DNA from: Blastomonas ursincola
GTDB lineage: Bacteria > Pseudomonadota > Alphaproteobacteria > Sphingomonadales > Sphingomonadaceae
Direction of reading: 5' to 3'
Assembly (NCBI RefSeq): GCF_013607875.1
Contig: NZ_VDES01000002.1
Location: 1,432,297 to 1,496,296, forward strand
DNA length: 64,000 nucleotides
Part shown: one piece after another, positions 17,173-29,573 of the stretch
Numbering within the stretch: position 1 is the first letter of the stretch
How the letters are laid out: the number at the start of each line of letters is the position of its first letter
The notes under the pieces: model-generated
The model's input: the letters and a program-made list of their open reading frames with translations, nothing else
Databases searched by the model: none
Told to the model about the DNA's origin: nothing
Made by a program: the position numbers and the translations under genes

Positions 17173-17460
17173 ATGTCTGTAGATAGCAAAACCGTCAAGA
17201 AGATCGCCAGCCTGGCGCGGATCGCGATGACCGACGCCGAGGTCGAAGCCATGGTGCCGGAATTCAACGGCATATTGGGCTGGGTAGAGCAATTGGGCGA
17301 AGTCGATGTCACCGGCGTCGAGCCGATGACCGCCGTCATTCCCAACACCCTGCGCCTGCGCGAGGATGTCGTCACCGACGGCAATATCCGCGACAAGGTG
17401 CTGGCCAATGCGCCTGCAGCCGAACACGGCTTTTTCGGCGTTCCGAAGGTGATCGAATAA
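17173..17460 (+). CDS. gatC: Asp/Glu-tRNA amidotransferase subunit C
   Basis: 95 residues, the exact GatC length. [21 protein letters not shown], the central [22 protein letters not shown] and the C-terminal LREDVV...[15 protein letters not shown] are canonical. GatC braces GatA and GatB in the complex that converts Glu-tRNA(Gln) and Asp-tRNA(Asn). It begins the gatCAB unit, two bases from gatA. The longer upstream frame is rejected as antisense to the DUF3089 gene. Confidence 0.97.
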   Translation: MSVDSKTVKKIASLARIAMTDAEVEAMVPEFNGILGWVEQLGEVDVTGVEPMTAVIPNTLRLREDVVTDGNIRDKVLANAPAAEHGFFGVPKVIE

Positions 17461-17462
17461 CC

Positions 17463-18947
17463 ATGACCGACCTTACCGATCTCGGCGTTGCCGATATCCG
17501 CAACGGCGTGCGCGCCGGAACCTTCAGCGCGCGCGAAGTCGCGACCGCGTTCAATGCCAATGTCGCCGAGGCCAAGGCGCTCAACGCCTTTCTGATCGAC
17601 ACGCCCGAACACGCGCTCGCGGCCGCCGACGCGATCGACGCGAAGCGCGCGGCAGGCGAGGAACTGCCGATCATGGCCGGCGTGCCGATCGGCATGAAGG
17701 ACCTGTTCTGCACCGTGGGCGTCGAGGCGCGCGCGGCGAGCGAGATCCTGAACGGGTTCAAGCCCACCTATGAATCGACCGTCAGCCAGAAGCTGTGGGA
17801 CGCGGGCGCAGGGATGCTGGGCAAGCTCAACATGGACCAGTTCGCGATGGGATCCTCGAATGAGACCAGCGCGTTCGGCAACGTGATCTCGCCCTGGCGG
17901 CGCAACGATGGCGGCAATGCACCGCTGGCTCCCGGTGGTTCATCCGGCGGCAGCTCGGCGGCGATTTCCGCGCGGCTGTGCCCGGCGGCGACCGGGACCG
18001 ATACCGGTGGCTCGATCCGCCAGCCCGCCGCGTTCACCGGCATCAGCGGCATCAAGCCGACTTACGGCCGCTGCTCGCGCTGGGGCGTGATCGCCTTTGC
18101 CTCCTCGCTCGACCAGGCAGGCCCGATGGCGCGCGACGTGCGCGACTGCGCGATCATGCTCGAGGCGATGAGCGGCTTCGACCCCAAGGATTCGACCTCG
18201 CTCGACCTGCCGGTGCCGCAATGGGAAGCCGCATTGTCGAGCAATCTCAAGGGCAAGCGCGTCGGTATTCCCAAGGAATATCGCATGGACGGCATGAATG
18301 CCGAGATCGCCGCGATCTGGGACAAGGGCGCCGAATGGCTGCGCGACGCCGGGGCGGAGATCGTCGAGGTCTCGCTGCCGCACACGCGCTATGCGCTGCC
18401 CGCTTATTATATCATCGCCCCGGCCGAAGCCTCGTCCAACCTCGCGCGCTATGACGGCGTGCGCTACGGCCAGCGCAACCTGCCCGATGGCGCAGGCCTG
18501 CAGGACATGTATGCCGCGACCCGCGCCGCCGGTTTCGGACCCGAGGTCAAGCGCCGCATCATGATCGGCACCTATGTGCTGTCCGCTGGATTCTACGACG
18601 CCTATTATACCCAGGCGCAAAAGGTCCGCGCGCTGATCGCCCGCGATTTCGCGCAAGTGTGGGAGCATTGCGACGTGCTGCTCGCGCCGACCGCGCCGAG
18701 CGCCGCGTTCGGTCTGGGCGAGAACAGCGACGATCCGATCGCCATGTATCTGAACGACGTGTTCGCTGTGCCCGCCTCGCTGGCGGGGCTGCCCGCGATG
18801 TCGGTGCCCGGCGGTCTCGACAGCCAGGGCTTGCCGCTGGGCCTGCAGATCATCGGCAAGCCGCTCGACGAGCAGGGCGTGCTCAATGCAGGTCTTGCGA
18901 TCGAGGAACGCGCCGGGTTCACCGCGCGGCCCGAGCGCTGGTGGTGA
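17463..18947 (+). CDS. gatA: Asp/Glu-tRNA amidotransferase subunit A
   Basis: 494 residues. GatA is the amidase subunit that frees ammonia from glutamine. The Ser-cis-Ser-Lys triad is visible: Lys79 in [10 protein letters not shown], the cis-Ser in the Gly/Ser loop [12 protein letters not shown] (about 158-168), and the nucleophile Ser184 in [13 protein letters not shown]. It follows gatC directly. Unusually, its normal neighbour gatB is not next: a two-gene toxin-antitoxin module lies between. Confidence 0.98.
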   Translation: MTDLTDLGVADIRNGVRAGTFSAREVATAFNANVAEAKALNAFLIDTPEHALAAADAIDAKRAAGEELPIMAGVPIGMKDLFCTVGVEARAASEILNGFKPTYESTVSQKLWDAGAGMLGKLNMDQFAMGSSNETSAFGNVISPWRRNDGGNAPLAPGGSSGGSSAAISARLCPAATGTDTGGSIRQPAAFTGISGIKPTYGRCSRWGVIAFASSLDQAGPMARDVRDCAIMLEAMSGFDPKDSTSLDLPVPQWEAALSSNLKGKRVGIPKEYRMDGMNAEIAAIWDKGAEWLRDAGAEIVEVSLPHTRYALPAYYIIAPAEASSNLARYDGVRYGQRNLPDGAGLQDMYAATRAAGFGPEVKRRIMIGTYVLSAGFYDAYYTQAQKVRALIARDFAQVWEHCDVLLAPTAPSAAFGLGENSDDPIAMYLNDVFAVPASLAGLPAMSVPGGLDSQGLPLGLQIIGKPLDEQGVLNAGLAIEERAGFTARPERWW

Positions 18948-18979
18948 TGACCCGGCAGGATTGATGATGGTCATGCGAG

Positions 18980-18997
18980 GTGTTACCTTGGTAACAC
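18980..18997. promoter_or_regulatory. Operator of the MazE-like/VapC module
   Basis: GTGTTACC-TT-GGTAACAC is a perfect 8+8 inverted repeat. It ends just before the GGAGG ribosome site of the antitoxin, so binding would block transcription and possibly translation. It is the expected site of the AbrB-type antitoxin dimer. Confidence 0.65.
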
Positions 18998-19009
18998 TGG
19001 AGGCAGGCG

Positions 19010-19303
19010 ATGAACGCACAGACCAAGATTGAAACGGGCACGATGACCAGCAAGGGGCAGGTCCTGATTCCCAAGGCAATGCGCGACGCTGTGGGACTCG
19101 TTCCCGGTCAGCCCTATAAAGTTGCCATGAACGAGGCAGGTCAGGTCATCGTCTCTCCGCTTGGTTTTGGCCCCGAGGACGCTGCAGAACGGCGTCGCCG
19201 GATGCGCGAAGGCTTGCGAGCGATTGCGGGCAAATACCCCAATCCGGACGGATTGAGTACAGACGAGTATATGCGCGAGCTGCGAGGTGACTACGAGCCG
19301 TGA
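19010..19303 (+). CDS. AbrB/MazE-fold (swapped-hairpin) antitoxin
   Basis: 97 residues. The N-terminal half (TGTMTSKGQVLIPKAMRDAVGLVPGQPYKVAMNEAGQVIVSPL) is the AbrB/SpoVT swapped-hairpin DNA-binding domain. The C-terminal half is charged and ends [18 protein letters not shown], the toxin-blocking tail often seen in VapB-like partners of PIN toxins. A GGAGG site precedes the ATG, and an operator palindrome lies just upstream. The stop overlaps the GTG start of the toxin (GTGA). Confidence 0.88.
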   Translation: MNAQTKIETGTMTSKGQVLIPKAMRDAVGLVPGQPYKVAMNEAGQVIVSPLGFGPEDAAERRRRMREGLRAIAGKYPNPDGLSTDEYMRELRGDYEP

Positions 19304-19719
19304 TCCTGATCGACTCCAATGTTCTGATCGATATCCTGGATCATGATCCCCACTGGTTCGACTGGTCTTTTGCCCAACTTGAGCGAGCAGCCAGCGTTGG
19401 AAAGGTGGTCGTCAATCCGGTAGTGGTAGCCGAGGTGGCTCCGCAATTCGGTTCACTGGAGGCGTTTCTGGAAGCGCTGATTGCGATGGTGGTTGGAGTG
19501 GAAATGCTGGACGCACAAGCCGCCTTCATCGCCGGACAAGCGTTCCAGGCCTATCGCAGGGCTCGCCCGGCGGATATGCCCAAGGCCATCGTCGCCGATT
19601 TCCTCATCGGTGGTCACGCGCAAGCCATCGGCGCGACCATCCTGACGCGTGACCCGCGCTTCTATCGCAGCTATTTCCCTACAGTTCCTCTCATTACGCC
19701 TGAAACGGACACAGAATGA
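19300..19719 (+). CDS. vapC: PIN-domain toxin, VapC family
   Basis: 139 residues from a GTG that overlaps the antitoxin stop. The PIN acidic residues are Asp5 ([12 protein letters not shown]), Glu45 ([12 protein letters not shown]), Asp100 ([15 protein letters not shown]) and Asp118 ([15 protein letters not shown]). It is likely a Mg-dependent RNase acting on tRNA or another structured RNA. Its stop codon overlaps the gatB start as ATGA, so gatB translation is expected to depend partly on ribosomes that finish this toxin. Confidence 0.9.
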   Translation: MILIDSNVLIDILDHDPHWFDWSFAQLERAASVGKVVVNPVVVAEVAPQFGSLEAFLEALIAMVVGVEMLDAQAAFIAGQAFQAYRRARPADMPKAIVADFLIGGHAQAIGATILTRDPRFYRSYFPTVPLITPETDTE

Positions 19720-21221
19720 CTGAATCAACCTATCGTATCCAGGGTGCCACCGGTGAATGGGAGGTCGTGATCGGCCTTGAGGTGCACGCGCAGGTCACCA
19801 GCAATGCCAAGCTCTTTTCGGGCGCAGCGACCGCATTCGGCGCCGAGCCCAATGCGCAGGTCAGCCTTGTCGATGCCGCAATGCCCGGCATGCTGCCCGT
19901 CCCCAACAAGGAGTGCATCCGCCAGGCGGTGCGCACCGGCATGGCGATCGGCGCGCAGATCAACCGCTGGTCGCGGTTCGACCGCAAGAACTATTTCTAT
20001 GCCGATCTGCCGCAGGGTTATCAGATCAGCCAGCTCTATCACCCGCTGGTGGGCGAGGGCGCGGTCGAGATCAGCCTCGACGAGAAGAACCCCGATGCCG
20101 CGACCAAGACGATCGGCATCGAGCGCATCCATGTCGAGCAGGATGCGGGCAAGCTGATGCACGATCAGCACCCGACCATGTCCTATGTCGACCTCAACCG
20201 TTCGGGCGTCGCGCTGATGGAGATCGTCTCGCGCCCCGACATGCGTTCGCCGGCAGAGGCAGGTGCGTATCTCAAGAAGCTGCGCACGATCCTGCGCTAT
20301 GTCGGCAGCTGCGACGGCAATATGGAAGAAGGCTCGATGCGCGCCGATGTCAACGTCTCGGTGCGCAAGCCCGGCGACGAATTCGGCACGCGGACCGAGA
20401 CCAAGAACGTCAACTCGGTGCGCTATGTGATGGCGGCGATCGAGCATGAGGCGAACCGCCAGGTCGACGTGCTCGAAAGCGGAGGGACGATCGTGCAGGA
20501 AACCCGGCTCTACGATCCGGACAAGAACGAGACGCGCTCGATGCGATCGAAGGAAGACGCGCACGACTATCGCTATTTCCCCGATCCCGATCTGCTGCCG
20601 CTCGAACTCGACGACGCGTTTCTCGACGAGTGCAAGGCCTCGCTACCCGAACTGCCCGATGCCAAGCGCAAGCGCTACGAGAGCGAGCTGGGCCTGTCCG
20701 CCTATAATGCCGCGGTGCTGACCGCCGAGGCGGAAACCGCGCGCTGGTTCGAAGGGCTGCTCGCTGAATGCGCGAAGGCGCAGAACAAGCCCGAGGCAGA
20801 CGTCGCCAAGGCGGCGGCGAACTGGCTGCTGTCCGAGCTCTACGGCGCGCTCAACCGGCTGGGCAAGACGATCGAGGACAGTCCGGTCAGCCAGGCGGAG
20901 GGGGCAGAGCTGCTCGCGCTGGTCGCCAGCGGCACGATATCGGGCACCATCGCCAAGCAGGTGTTCGAGATCATGCTCGAGACCGGCGATCCGGCGGGCA
21001 AGATCGTCGAGGAGCGCGGGCTCAAGCAGACCTCGGATACCGGCGCGATCGATGCTGCGATTGCCAAGGTGCTCGCCGACAATGCCGACAAGGTCGAGCA
21101 GTACAAGGGCGGCAAGGAAGCGCTGTTCGGCTTCTTCGTCGGACAGACGATGAAGGCGATGCAGGGCAAGGGCAACCCGCAGCTGGTCAACGAGCAGCTG
21201 AAAAAGGCGCTGGGCGCGTGA
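19716..21221 (+). CDS. gatB: Asp/Glu-tRNA amidotransferase subunit B
   Basis: 501 residues. GatB binds the misacylated tRNA and carries the kinase site that activates Glu or Asp. Landmarks: [13 protein letters not shown], the [23 protein letters not shown] block, [47 protein letters not shown], and the C-terminal YqeY-like domain. The ATG overlaps the VapC stop (ATGA). It is followed by a cyclophilin gene whose GTG overlaps its own stop. Confidence 0.98.
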   Translation: MTESTYRIQGATGEWEVVIGLEVHAQVTSNAKLFSGAATAFGAEPNAQVSLVDAAMPGMLPVPNKECIRQAVRTGMAIGAQINRWSRFDRKNYFYADLPQGYQISQLYHPLVGEGAVEISLDEKNPDAATKTIGIERIHVEQDAGKLMHDQHPTMSYVDLNRSGVALMEIVSRPDMRSPAEAGAYLKKLRTILRYVGSCDGNMEEGSMRADVNVSVRKPGDEFGTRTETKNVNSVRYVMAAIEHEANRQVDVLESGGTIVQETRLYDPDKNETRSMRSKEDAHDYRYFPDPDLLPLELDDAFLDECKASLPELPDAKRKRYESELGLSAYNAAVLTAEAETARWFEGLLAECAKAQNKPEADVAKAAANWLLSELYGALNRLGKTIEDSPVSQAEGAELLALVASGTISGTIAKQVFEIMLETGDPAGKIVEERGLKQTSDTGAIDAAIAKVLADNADKVEQYKGGKEALFGFFVGQTMKAMQGKGNPQLVNEQLKKALGA

Positions 21222-21847
21222 CGCGCTGGCTGGCGCTGATCGCGGCGGCGCTGGCGCTGTTTGCGCCTGCGTTCGCGCAGGATGCGCCCGCCGCCAATGC
21301 CGCGCCGCAGCCGCCACTGCCGCTGGTCGAGATCGTCACCGATGTCGGCACGCTGACGGTCGAGGTGGACACGCGCCGCGCGCCGATCACGGGCAAGAAC
21401 TTCCTCGCCTATGTCGACAAGAAGATGCTCGACGGCGTGGTCTTCTATCGCGTGGTCAAGGCGGCTGACGATTTCGGCTTCGTCCAGTTCGGCGGTCTCG
21501 GCGATCCCAAGCGCATGCTGCCGCCGATCGCGCACGAGCCGACCAGCCAGACCGGGCTCAGCCATACCGATGGCGTCCTGTCCGTCGCTCGGTTTGAGCC
21601 AGGATCGGCGCGCGGCGAGTTCACGATCATGCTGGGCGCCCAGACCGGACTCGATGCCAATCCGTCCGCGCCGGGCGACAATCTCGGCTATGCAGCCTTT
21701 GCCAAGGTGGTGAAGGGGCGCGAGGTGCTGACGCGCATTCTCGACACGCCGATCGATCCGGCCAAGACGGTTAGCGGCGTGTTCGCCGGCGAGATGCCGG
21801 GTAACCCTGTGCGCATCACCAGCGCCCGTCGCATCACCGCTCCATAA
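21218..21847 (+). CDS. Secreted cyclophilin-type peptidyl-prolyl isomerase
   Basis: 209 residues from a GTG overlapping the gatB stop (GTGA); a longer frame upstream is an off-frame reading of gatB. A Sec signal peptide (about 1-21, ending AFAQ) precedes a cyclophilin domain: [55 protein letters not shown] and [17 protein letters not shown]. It should assist folding in the periplasm. The usual FHR arginine is replaced by YRVV (F-x-R becomes FYR), so catalytic strength is uncertain. Confidence 0.88.
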   Translation: MTRWLALIAAALALFAPAFAQDAPAANAAPQPPLPLVEIVTDVGTLTVEVDTRRAPITGKNFLAYVDKKMLDGVVFYRVVKAADDFGFVQFGGLGDPKRMLPPIAHEPTSQTGLSHTDGVLSVARFEPGSARGEFTIMLGAQTGLDANPSAPGDNLGYAAFAKVVKGREVLTRILDTPIDPAKTVSGVFAGEMPGNPVRITSARRITAP

Positions 21848-21851
21848 TGAA

Positions 21852-21874
21852 ACACCCCCAAAACCGGGGAGTGT
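21852..21874 (+). terminator. Possible terminator of the gat operon
   Basis: ACACCCCC pairs with GGGGAGTGT, with one bulged base, around a short A-rich loop, five bases after the cyclophilin stop. No T-run follows, so the call is weak. Confidence 0.35.
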
Positions 21875-22003
21875 AAAATCACGCAGAGCCGTCCGGCTAT
21901 TACTCTCGGTTAATGTTTTTCCGCCAAGACACCTGATGAAATCTTTGCAACTCGGCTTGCCCGGCCTGTTGCAAGGGGGGCTGTCACAGGGGCGGATGGG
22001 CGG

Positions 22004-23272
22004 ATGCTTCAGCATATCAAGCCAGATCGGGTAGAATTGGGGATGTTCGTCCACGGCTTTGTCGGCTCGTGGTTCGATCACCCGTTCTGGCGCAAGAAGT
22101 TCCTGCTCGAAGACGAGGACGACCTGCTCAAGATCCGTCAGAGCAAGGTGGAGGCCGTGATCGTCGACGACGAGCGTGGCGCGGCCCCGAAGATCGATCG
22201 CCCTAGCCTGACACCGGTGGAACCCGAGCCGGTCCGTCGTCTTGCGACCCAGCCCAATCCCATGACCGCGCGGTACACCCCGCCTTCGGTCGCGGCCAAG
22301 AGCACCGGCTTCAAGCAGGAAGCCAAGCGCGCTGCCAGGATCGTCGAGAAGTCGAAGAAGCAGGTCGGCGCGATGTTCGAGGCCGCGCGCATGGGGCAGG
22401 CGATCAAGATCAAAGATGTCGCGCCGCTGATCGACGAGATCCGCGAGTCGGTGGAACGCAACAACAAGGCGTTGACCAATCTCGTCCGGCTGAAGTCGAA
22501 GGACGAATATACCTATATGCATTCGGTCGCGGTATGCGCGCTGATGATCAACATGGCGCGGAAGCTGGACCTGGACGACACCACGATCCGCCATATGGGC
22601 ATGTCGGGGCTGCTCCACGATCTGGGCAAGATGGCGGTGCCGCAGATGATCCTCGACAAGACGGGGCGGCTGACCGACGAGGAATTCTCGACCATCCGCA
22701 CGCATCCCGAACGCGGCCATGCGCTGATCGGCGACAATCCCGAAGTGCCCGACATGGCGCGCGACGTGTGCCTGCATCATCACGAAAAGATCGATGGTAC
22801 CGGCTATCCGTTCGGGCTGGCAGGCGACGAGATCAGCATGGCCGCGCGCATGGGCGCGATCTGCGATGTCTATGATGCGGTGACCTCCAACCGCCCCTAC
22901 AAGGACCCGTGGACCCCGGCGATGGCGCTGGGACGGATGGGCCAGTGGCAGGGCCATTTCGACGAGCGGCTGATGGGCGTGTTCATCAATTCGCTGGGGC
23001 TCTATCCCGCTGGCGGGCTGGTCAGGCTCAACGACCATCGCCTGGCGCTGATCGTCGACAATTGCCCCGAGGAACTGATGGCGATCCGCGTGCTGCCCTT
23101 CTATTGCACGTCGAGGCTGCAGGAGATCAAGCCGCAGGAGCTGATCGTCCGGCCCGACCAGGGGCCGCAGATTCTGGGCATCGAACGCCCCGATTTCTGG
23201 CATTTCGAGGATTGGGCAGCCTTGCGCTCCTCGGTGCTCGCCAAGGCGCAGGGCCTTTCCGCAGCGGCTTGA
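22004..23272 (+). CDS. HD-GYP cyclic-di-GMP phosphodiesterase with DUF3391 domain
   Basis: 422 residues. The N-terminal 120 residues are DUF3391 (LQHIKPDRVELGMFVHGFVGSWFDHPFWRKKF). The HD-GYP domain follows: HSVAVCALMINMAR, the HD pair in GLLHDLGKMAVPQMILDK, and HHEKIDGTGYPFGL, the GYP signature, then ARMGAICDVYDAVTSNRPYK. All metal-binding residues seem intact, so it should degrade cyclic di-GMP. It has no transmembrane segment. It stands alone upstream of the str operon. Confidence 0.95.
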   Translation: MLQHIKPDRVELGMFVHGFVGSWFDHPFWRKKFLLEDEDDLLKIRQSKVEAVIVDDERGAAPKIDRPSLTPVEPEPVRRLATQPNPMTARYTPPSVAAKSTGFKQEAKRAARIVEKSKKQVGAMFEAARMGQAIKIKDVAPLIDEIRESVERNNKALTNLVRLKSKDEYTYMHSVAVCALMINMARKLDLDDTTIRHMGMSGLLHDLGKMAVPQMILDKTGRLTDEEFSTIRTHPERGHALIGDNPEVPDMARDVCLHHHEKIDGTGYPFGLAGDEISMAARMGAICDVYDAVTSNRPYKDPWTPAMALGRMGQWQGHFDERLMGVFINSLGLYPAGGLVRLNDHRLALIVDNCPEELMAIRVLPFYCTSRLQEIKPQELIVRPDQGPQILGIERPDFWHFEDWAALRSSVLAKAQGLSAAA

Positions 23273-23479
23273 CCGCGCGGCCAAACACCGCTAAGGGCCG
23301 CGCTTCGATCGCCGGGGCCTTCAGGGCTGCATCGACCGAAACCAAGCAGAACACTGGCGCAAGGTGCGGGTGGGCAACAGGCGGAGCCTCCACCATATCG
23401 GCGTGCGACACCATCGCATGACGGTCACGTATCGGGCGGCAGAGTAACCTCATACTCTACCAACCAGGTGAAGAGAAAC

Positions 23480-23851
23480 ATGCCAACGATCAACCAGCTG
23501 GTCCGCAAGGGCCGGGTGCCCCAGAAGGCGAAGTCCAAGGTGCCCGCAATGGATGCAAACCCGCAGAAGCGTGGCGTTTGCACCCGCGTCTACACGACGA
23601 CCCCGAAAAAGCCGAACTCGGCACTGCGCAAGGTGGCCAAGGTCCGTCTGACCAACAGCCGCGAAGTCATCACCTACATTCCGGGTGAAGGCCACAACCT
23701 GCAGGAGCACTCGGTTGTGCTCATCCGCGGCGGCCGCGTGCGCGACCTTCCCGGTGTGCGCTATCACGTGCTGCGCGGCGTCCTCGATACCCAGGGTGTC
23801 AAGGACCGCAAGCAGAGCCGTTCGAAGTACGGCGCCAAGCGTCCGAAGTGA
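23480..23851 (+). CDS. rpsL: 30S ribosomal protein S12
   Basis: 123 residues from ATG 23480. [30 protein letters not shown] and [10 protein letters not shown] are canonical. In E. coli numbering including Met, Lys43 (PKKPNS loop) is retained, but position 88 in [13 protein letters not shown] is Arg (codon CGC at 23741-23743) where E. coli has Lys. Lys-to-Arg changes at this site are a known cause of streptomycin resistance. It opens the str operon (rpsL-rpsG-fusA-tuf). Confidence 0.98.
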   Translation: MPTINQLVRKGRVPQKAKSKVPAMDANPQKRGVCTRVYTTTPKKPNSALRKVAKVRLTNSREVITYIPGEGHNLQEHSVVLIRGGRVRDLPGVRYHVLRGVLDTQGVKDRKQSRSKYGAKRPK

Positions 23852-23908
23852 TCCGTCCGGGGGACGGATCATCCCGGAACGATCGCAACAGGCGATCTTG
23901 TCCGGGAT
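23850..23908 (+). promoter_or_regulatory. Tandem hairpins between rpsL and rpsG
   Basis: GATCCGTCC (23850-23858) pairs with GGACGGATC (23862-23870), overlapping the rpsL stop. ATCCCGGA (23871-23878) pairs with TCCGGGAT (23901-23908). They may tune stability or read-through between the two genes; no T-run follows. Confidence 0.5.
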
Positions 23909-23952
23909 CCATCTGCCCCTGTTGATTGGTCCAACTTTTTCAGGAGTTACCT

Positions 23953-24423
23953 ATGTCTCGTCGTCGTCGCCCGGAAAAGCGCGTCATCCTTCCCGATCCC
24001 AAGTTCGGGGATCTGACGCTCTCGAAGTTCATGAACAACCTGATGCTGGACGGCAAGAAGTCCGTCGCCGAACGCATCGTCTATGGTGCGCTGGAAACCA
24101 TGCAGACCAAGGCCAAGGCCGACCCGCTGCCGATGTTCCACGATGCGCTGAACAACGTGAAGCCCGGCATCGAAGTGCGCAGCCGCCGCGTCGGTGGTGC
24201 GACCTACCAGGTCCCCGTCGAAGTGCGTCCCGAGCGCGCCCAGGCTCTCGCCATCCGCTGGCTCATCGCCGCTGCGCGCAACCGCAGCGAAACCACGATG
24301 GCTGCGCGTCTATCGGGCGAACTGCTCGATGCCGCCAACAATCGCGGCAATGCGGTCAAGAAGCGTGAAGACACGCACCGCATGGCCGAAGCGAACCGTG
24401 CCTTCTCGCACTATCGCTGGTAA
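23953..24423 (+). CDS. rpsG: 30S ribosomal protein S7
   Basis: 156 residues from ATG 23953, which follows CAGGAG. It is the primary 16S rRNA-binding protein of the small-subunit head. [43 protein letters not shown] and [13 protein letters not shown] are canonical. It lies second in the str operon; the 260-base gap to fusA holds repeat-like hairpins. Confidence 0.98.
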   Translation: MSRRRRPEKRVILPDPKFGDLTLSKFMNNLMLDGKKSVAERIVYGALETMQTKAKADPLPMFHDALNNVKPGIEVRSRRVGGATYQVPVEVRPERAQALAIRWLIAAARNRSETTMAARLSGELLDAANNRGNAVKKREDTHRMAEANRAFSHYRW

Positions 24424-24683
24424 TATGTGCCCTCTCCCCTGACGGGGGGGAGGTCGCAGCAACCGTGTGTTGCCGAAAAGGGGAGGGCGCACCATATCGG
24501 TGTCGTCACCCCCTTTTGACTAAGGAGCAGGTTCGTGTCCGGGCCTGTTCGAGATGCCCTCTTCCGTTGGTGGAGAGGGGAGTGAGCTGCATCCCGTCAT
24601 GAGCCAATTCGCGCTGGTCAAAGCGCCGGGGCTTCATTATAGGGCGCGGCAAATTACGCCCCCAAATCTTGGAGTTTGAGATC
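24424..24683. other. rpsG-fusA gap with repeat-like hairpins
   Basis: About 260 bases without a gene. It holds CTCTCCCCTGACGGGGGGGA at 24431-24450 and AAGGGGAGGGCGCAC at 24478-24492, which can pair imperfectly, then a CTCTTCC/GGAGAGGGGA pair around 24558-24581. These resemble the CTCTCCC/GGGAGAG elements elsewhere in the window. Such a gap is longer than usual inside a str operon. Confidence 0.5.
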
Positions 24684-26759
<2,076 letters not shown>

Positions 26760-26791
26760 GCCGGGCATAATCGCTATAGGCGCTCGACCTT

Positions 26792-26828
26792 AGCCCGCCG
26801 AATCGCGCTGACTGGCGCGTCGGGCTTT
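26792..26828 (+). terminator. Hairpin between fusA and tuf
   Basis: AGCCCG (26792-26797) pairs with CGGGCT (26821-26826), with an inner CGCGC/GCGCG stem, followed by TTTCATT. It probably ends part of the fusA transcript, which suggests tuf has its own promoter. Confidence 0.5.
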
Positions 26829-26838
26829 CATTAGGGTG

Positions 26839-26879
26839 TTGACAGTTTTGGGCAGTCCGGCCAGAGCGCGGCCCGGACT
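26839..26879 (+). promoter_or_regulatory. tuf leader: possible -35 box and hairpin
   Basis: A consensus TTGACA lies at 26839-26844. No good -10 is seen at the usual distance. A hairpin AGTCCGG (26854-26860) / CCGGACT (26873-26879) follows. The promoter call is tentative. Confidence 0.35.
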
Positions 26880-26914
26880 ATCCCACAGATAGTAAAGAAC
26901 GAAGGTAGGAAAAA

Positions 26915-28105
<1,191 letters not shown>

Positions 28106-28112
28106 TATAGGG

Positions 28113-28156
28113 CCATCTCCCGGACGGAACTGATTCGTCCGGGAGATGGAATTTTT
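28113..28156 (+). terminator. Strong terminator of tuf
   Basis: CCATCTCCCGGACG (28113-28126) pairs perfectly with CGTCCGGGAGATGG (28136-28149), followed by A2 and T5. It separates the str operon from the S10 operon. Confidence 0.85.
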
Positions 28157-28161
28157 ATAGG

Positions 28162-28218
28162 CCGCCCCGGCGTTCGGTCCCACCAGGGATCAACGGGTTT
28201 CTGGGGCGGTTTGTTTTT
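28162..28218 (+). promoter_or_regulatory. S10-operon leader hairpin, possible attenuator
   Basis: CCGCCCC (28162-28168) pairs with GGGGCGG (28203-28209), directly followed by the T-rich run TTTGTTTTT. An inner GGTCCC/GGGATC pair is possible. It is placed 27 bases before rpsJ, where ribosomal-protein operons often have control elements. Confidence 0.5.
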
Positions 28219-28244
28219 CGCTCTTTCGCATCGGTAAAGTGGTA

Positions 28245-28556
28245 ATGGAAACGCAGAATATCCGTATTCGCCTCAAGGCATTTGATCATCGCGTGCTCGA
28301 TCAGGCGACCGGCGACATCGCCGACACCGCCCGCCGCACCGGCGCTCTCATTCGTGGTCCCATTCCGCTGCCGACGCGCATCGAGAAGTTCACCGTGAAC
28401 CGCGGCCCGCATGTCGACAAGAAGTCGCGCGAGCAGTTCGAGGTGCGCACCTACAAGCGTCTGCTGGATATCGTCCAGCCGACCCCGGCCACCGTCGATG
28501 CTCTGATGAAGCTCGAACTGGCCGCTGGCGTCAACGTCGAGATCAAGCTGGCCTGA
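28245..28556 (+). CDS. rpsJ: 30S ribosomal protein S10
   Basis: 103 residues from ATG 28245; an in-frame GTG two codons earlier is less likely given the family start [51 protein letters not shown] is canonical. S10 also acts as NusE in transcription antitermination. It opens the S10 operon and is followed by a 250-base structured gap. Confidence 0.97.
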   Translation: METQNIRIRLKAFDHRVLDQATGDIADTARRTGALIRGPIPLPTRIEKFTVNRGPHVDKKSREQFEVRTYKRLLDIVQPTPATVDALMKLELAAGVNVEIKLA

Positions 28557-28808
28557 GGCCAGTCCGCCCGGGCCCAGGTCCGGGCATCTCTGCCCGAAAG
28601 GGCAGGGGCCTAAGGGATACCGCGCAGCCATTGCTGCGGCTCTGGTCCCCCGTCTTTTTCCTCCCGCGGCTCGCAGGAGGGGAAAAGCCAACCCGGACGG
28701 GGTGATCATCAAAATTCGGGTTGGCCCTCAAGGTTCACGCCTTGGGGGTTTTTCGTTGGATACGCCCGCGAGCAATCACGCAGACGGGCCTCTATTGGGA
28801 GAATGATC
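28557..28808 (+). promoter_or_regulatory. Structured rpsJ-rplC gap
   Basis: This gap holds CTGCCC/GGGCAG (28591-28606 area), a TTTTCCTCC/GGAGGGGAAAA stem around 28655-28687, AACCCG/CGGGTT (28690-28695 with 28717-28722) and a terminator at 28725-28753. The series of alternative stems ahead of a terminator looks like an attenuation device for rplC and genes beyond. No reading frame here resembles a protein. Confidence 0.45.
28725..28753 (+). terminator. Intrinsic terminator/attenuator upstream of rplC
   Basis: CCCTCAAGG (28725-28733) pairs with CCTTGGGGG (28740-28748), one G-T pair, followed by T5. It lies inside the S10 operon, 56 bases before rplC, so it cannot be a constitutive operon end. 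Confidence 0.7.
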
Positions 28809-29567
28809 ATGCGCACTGGCGTGATCGCGAAAAAAGTCGGGATGACCCGCCTGTTTCAGGAAGATGGCCGGCACGTGCCCGTCACCGTCCTGTCGCTGGA
28901 AGATTGCCAGGTGGTTTCGGTGAAGAACCAGGAGCGTGACGGTTACGTCGCGGTCCAGCTGGGTGCCGGAGCTGCCAAGCCCAAGAATGTCAACAAGCCG
29001 CAGCGCGAGCATTTTGCCAAGGCAGAAGTCGCTCCCAAGATGCTGATGGCCGAGTTCCGCGTCGCCGACGATGCGATCCTCGACGTGGGTGCCACCATTT
29101 CTGCCAACCACTTCATCCCCGGTCAGCTGGTCGACATTACCGGCCACACCCAGGGCAAGGGCTTTGCCGGCGCCATGAAGCGCTGGGGCTTCGGGGGTAT
29201 GCGCGCCTCGCACGGCGTGTCGATCTCGCACCGTGCCCATGGTTCGACCGGTCAGCGTCAGGATCCGGGCAAGGTCTTCAAGAACAAGAAGATGGCCGGC
29301 CACATGGGCGATCGTCAGCGCACCCAGCAGAACCTGGAAGTCGTCCGCACCGACGAAGCGCGCGGCCTGATCTTCGTCAAGGGTTCGGTCCCCGGTTCGA
29401 AGGGCGGCTGGCTGATGGTTCGCGATGCCGTCAAGGTTCCGCGCCACGCCGACGCTCCGTACCCCGCCGCGATCCGCTCTGCTGCGGGCAATAACGACAA
29501 TGCTCCCGCCGACACGCCTGCTGAAGACGTGGCCGCTGTGGAAGCAACCGACGGCCAGGAGGGTTAA
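28809..29567 (+). CDS. rplC: 50S ribosomal protein L3
   Basis: 252 residues from ATG 28809, chosen over ATG 28803 because GGGAG is at the right distance. [30 protein letters not shown] and [35 protein letters not shown] (in parts) are canonical. It is longer than the roughly 209 residues of E. coli L3; the C-terminal tail after [10 protein letters not shown] is Ala-rich and acidic, a variable extension. Confidence 0.97.
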   Translation: MRTGVIAKKVGMTRLFQEDGRHVPVTVLSLEDCQVVSVKNQERDGYVAVQLGAGAAKPKNVNKPQREHFAKAEVAPKMLMAEFRVADDAILDVGATISANHFIPGQLVDITGHTQGKGFAGAMKRWGFGGMRASHGVSISHRAHGSTGQRQDPGKVFKNKKMAGHMGDRQRTQQNLEVVRTDEARGLIFVKGSVPGSKGGWLMVRDAVKVPRHADAPYPAAIRSAAGNNDNAPADTPAEDVAAVEATDGQEG

Positions 29568-29573
29568 TCGGTC

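Noticed and set aside
21218-21847. A second gene fused to gatB
   Set aside because: The cyclophilin is in another frame and overlaps the gatB stop as GTGA, so it is a separate gene and not a fusion.
20840-23284. 814-residue minus-strand frame across gatB, the cyclophilin and HD-GYP genes
   Set aside because: It runs antisense to three well-supported genes and has shadow-type composition.
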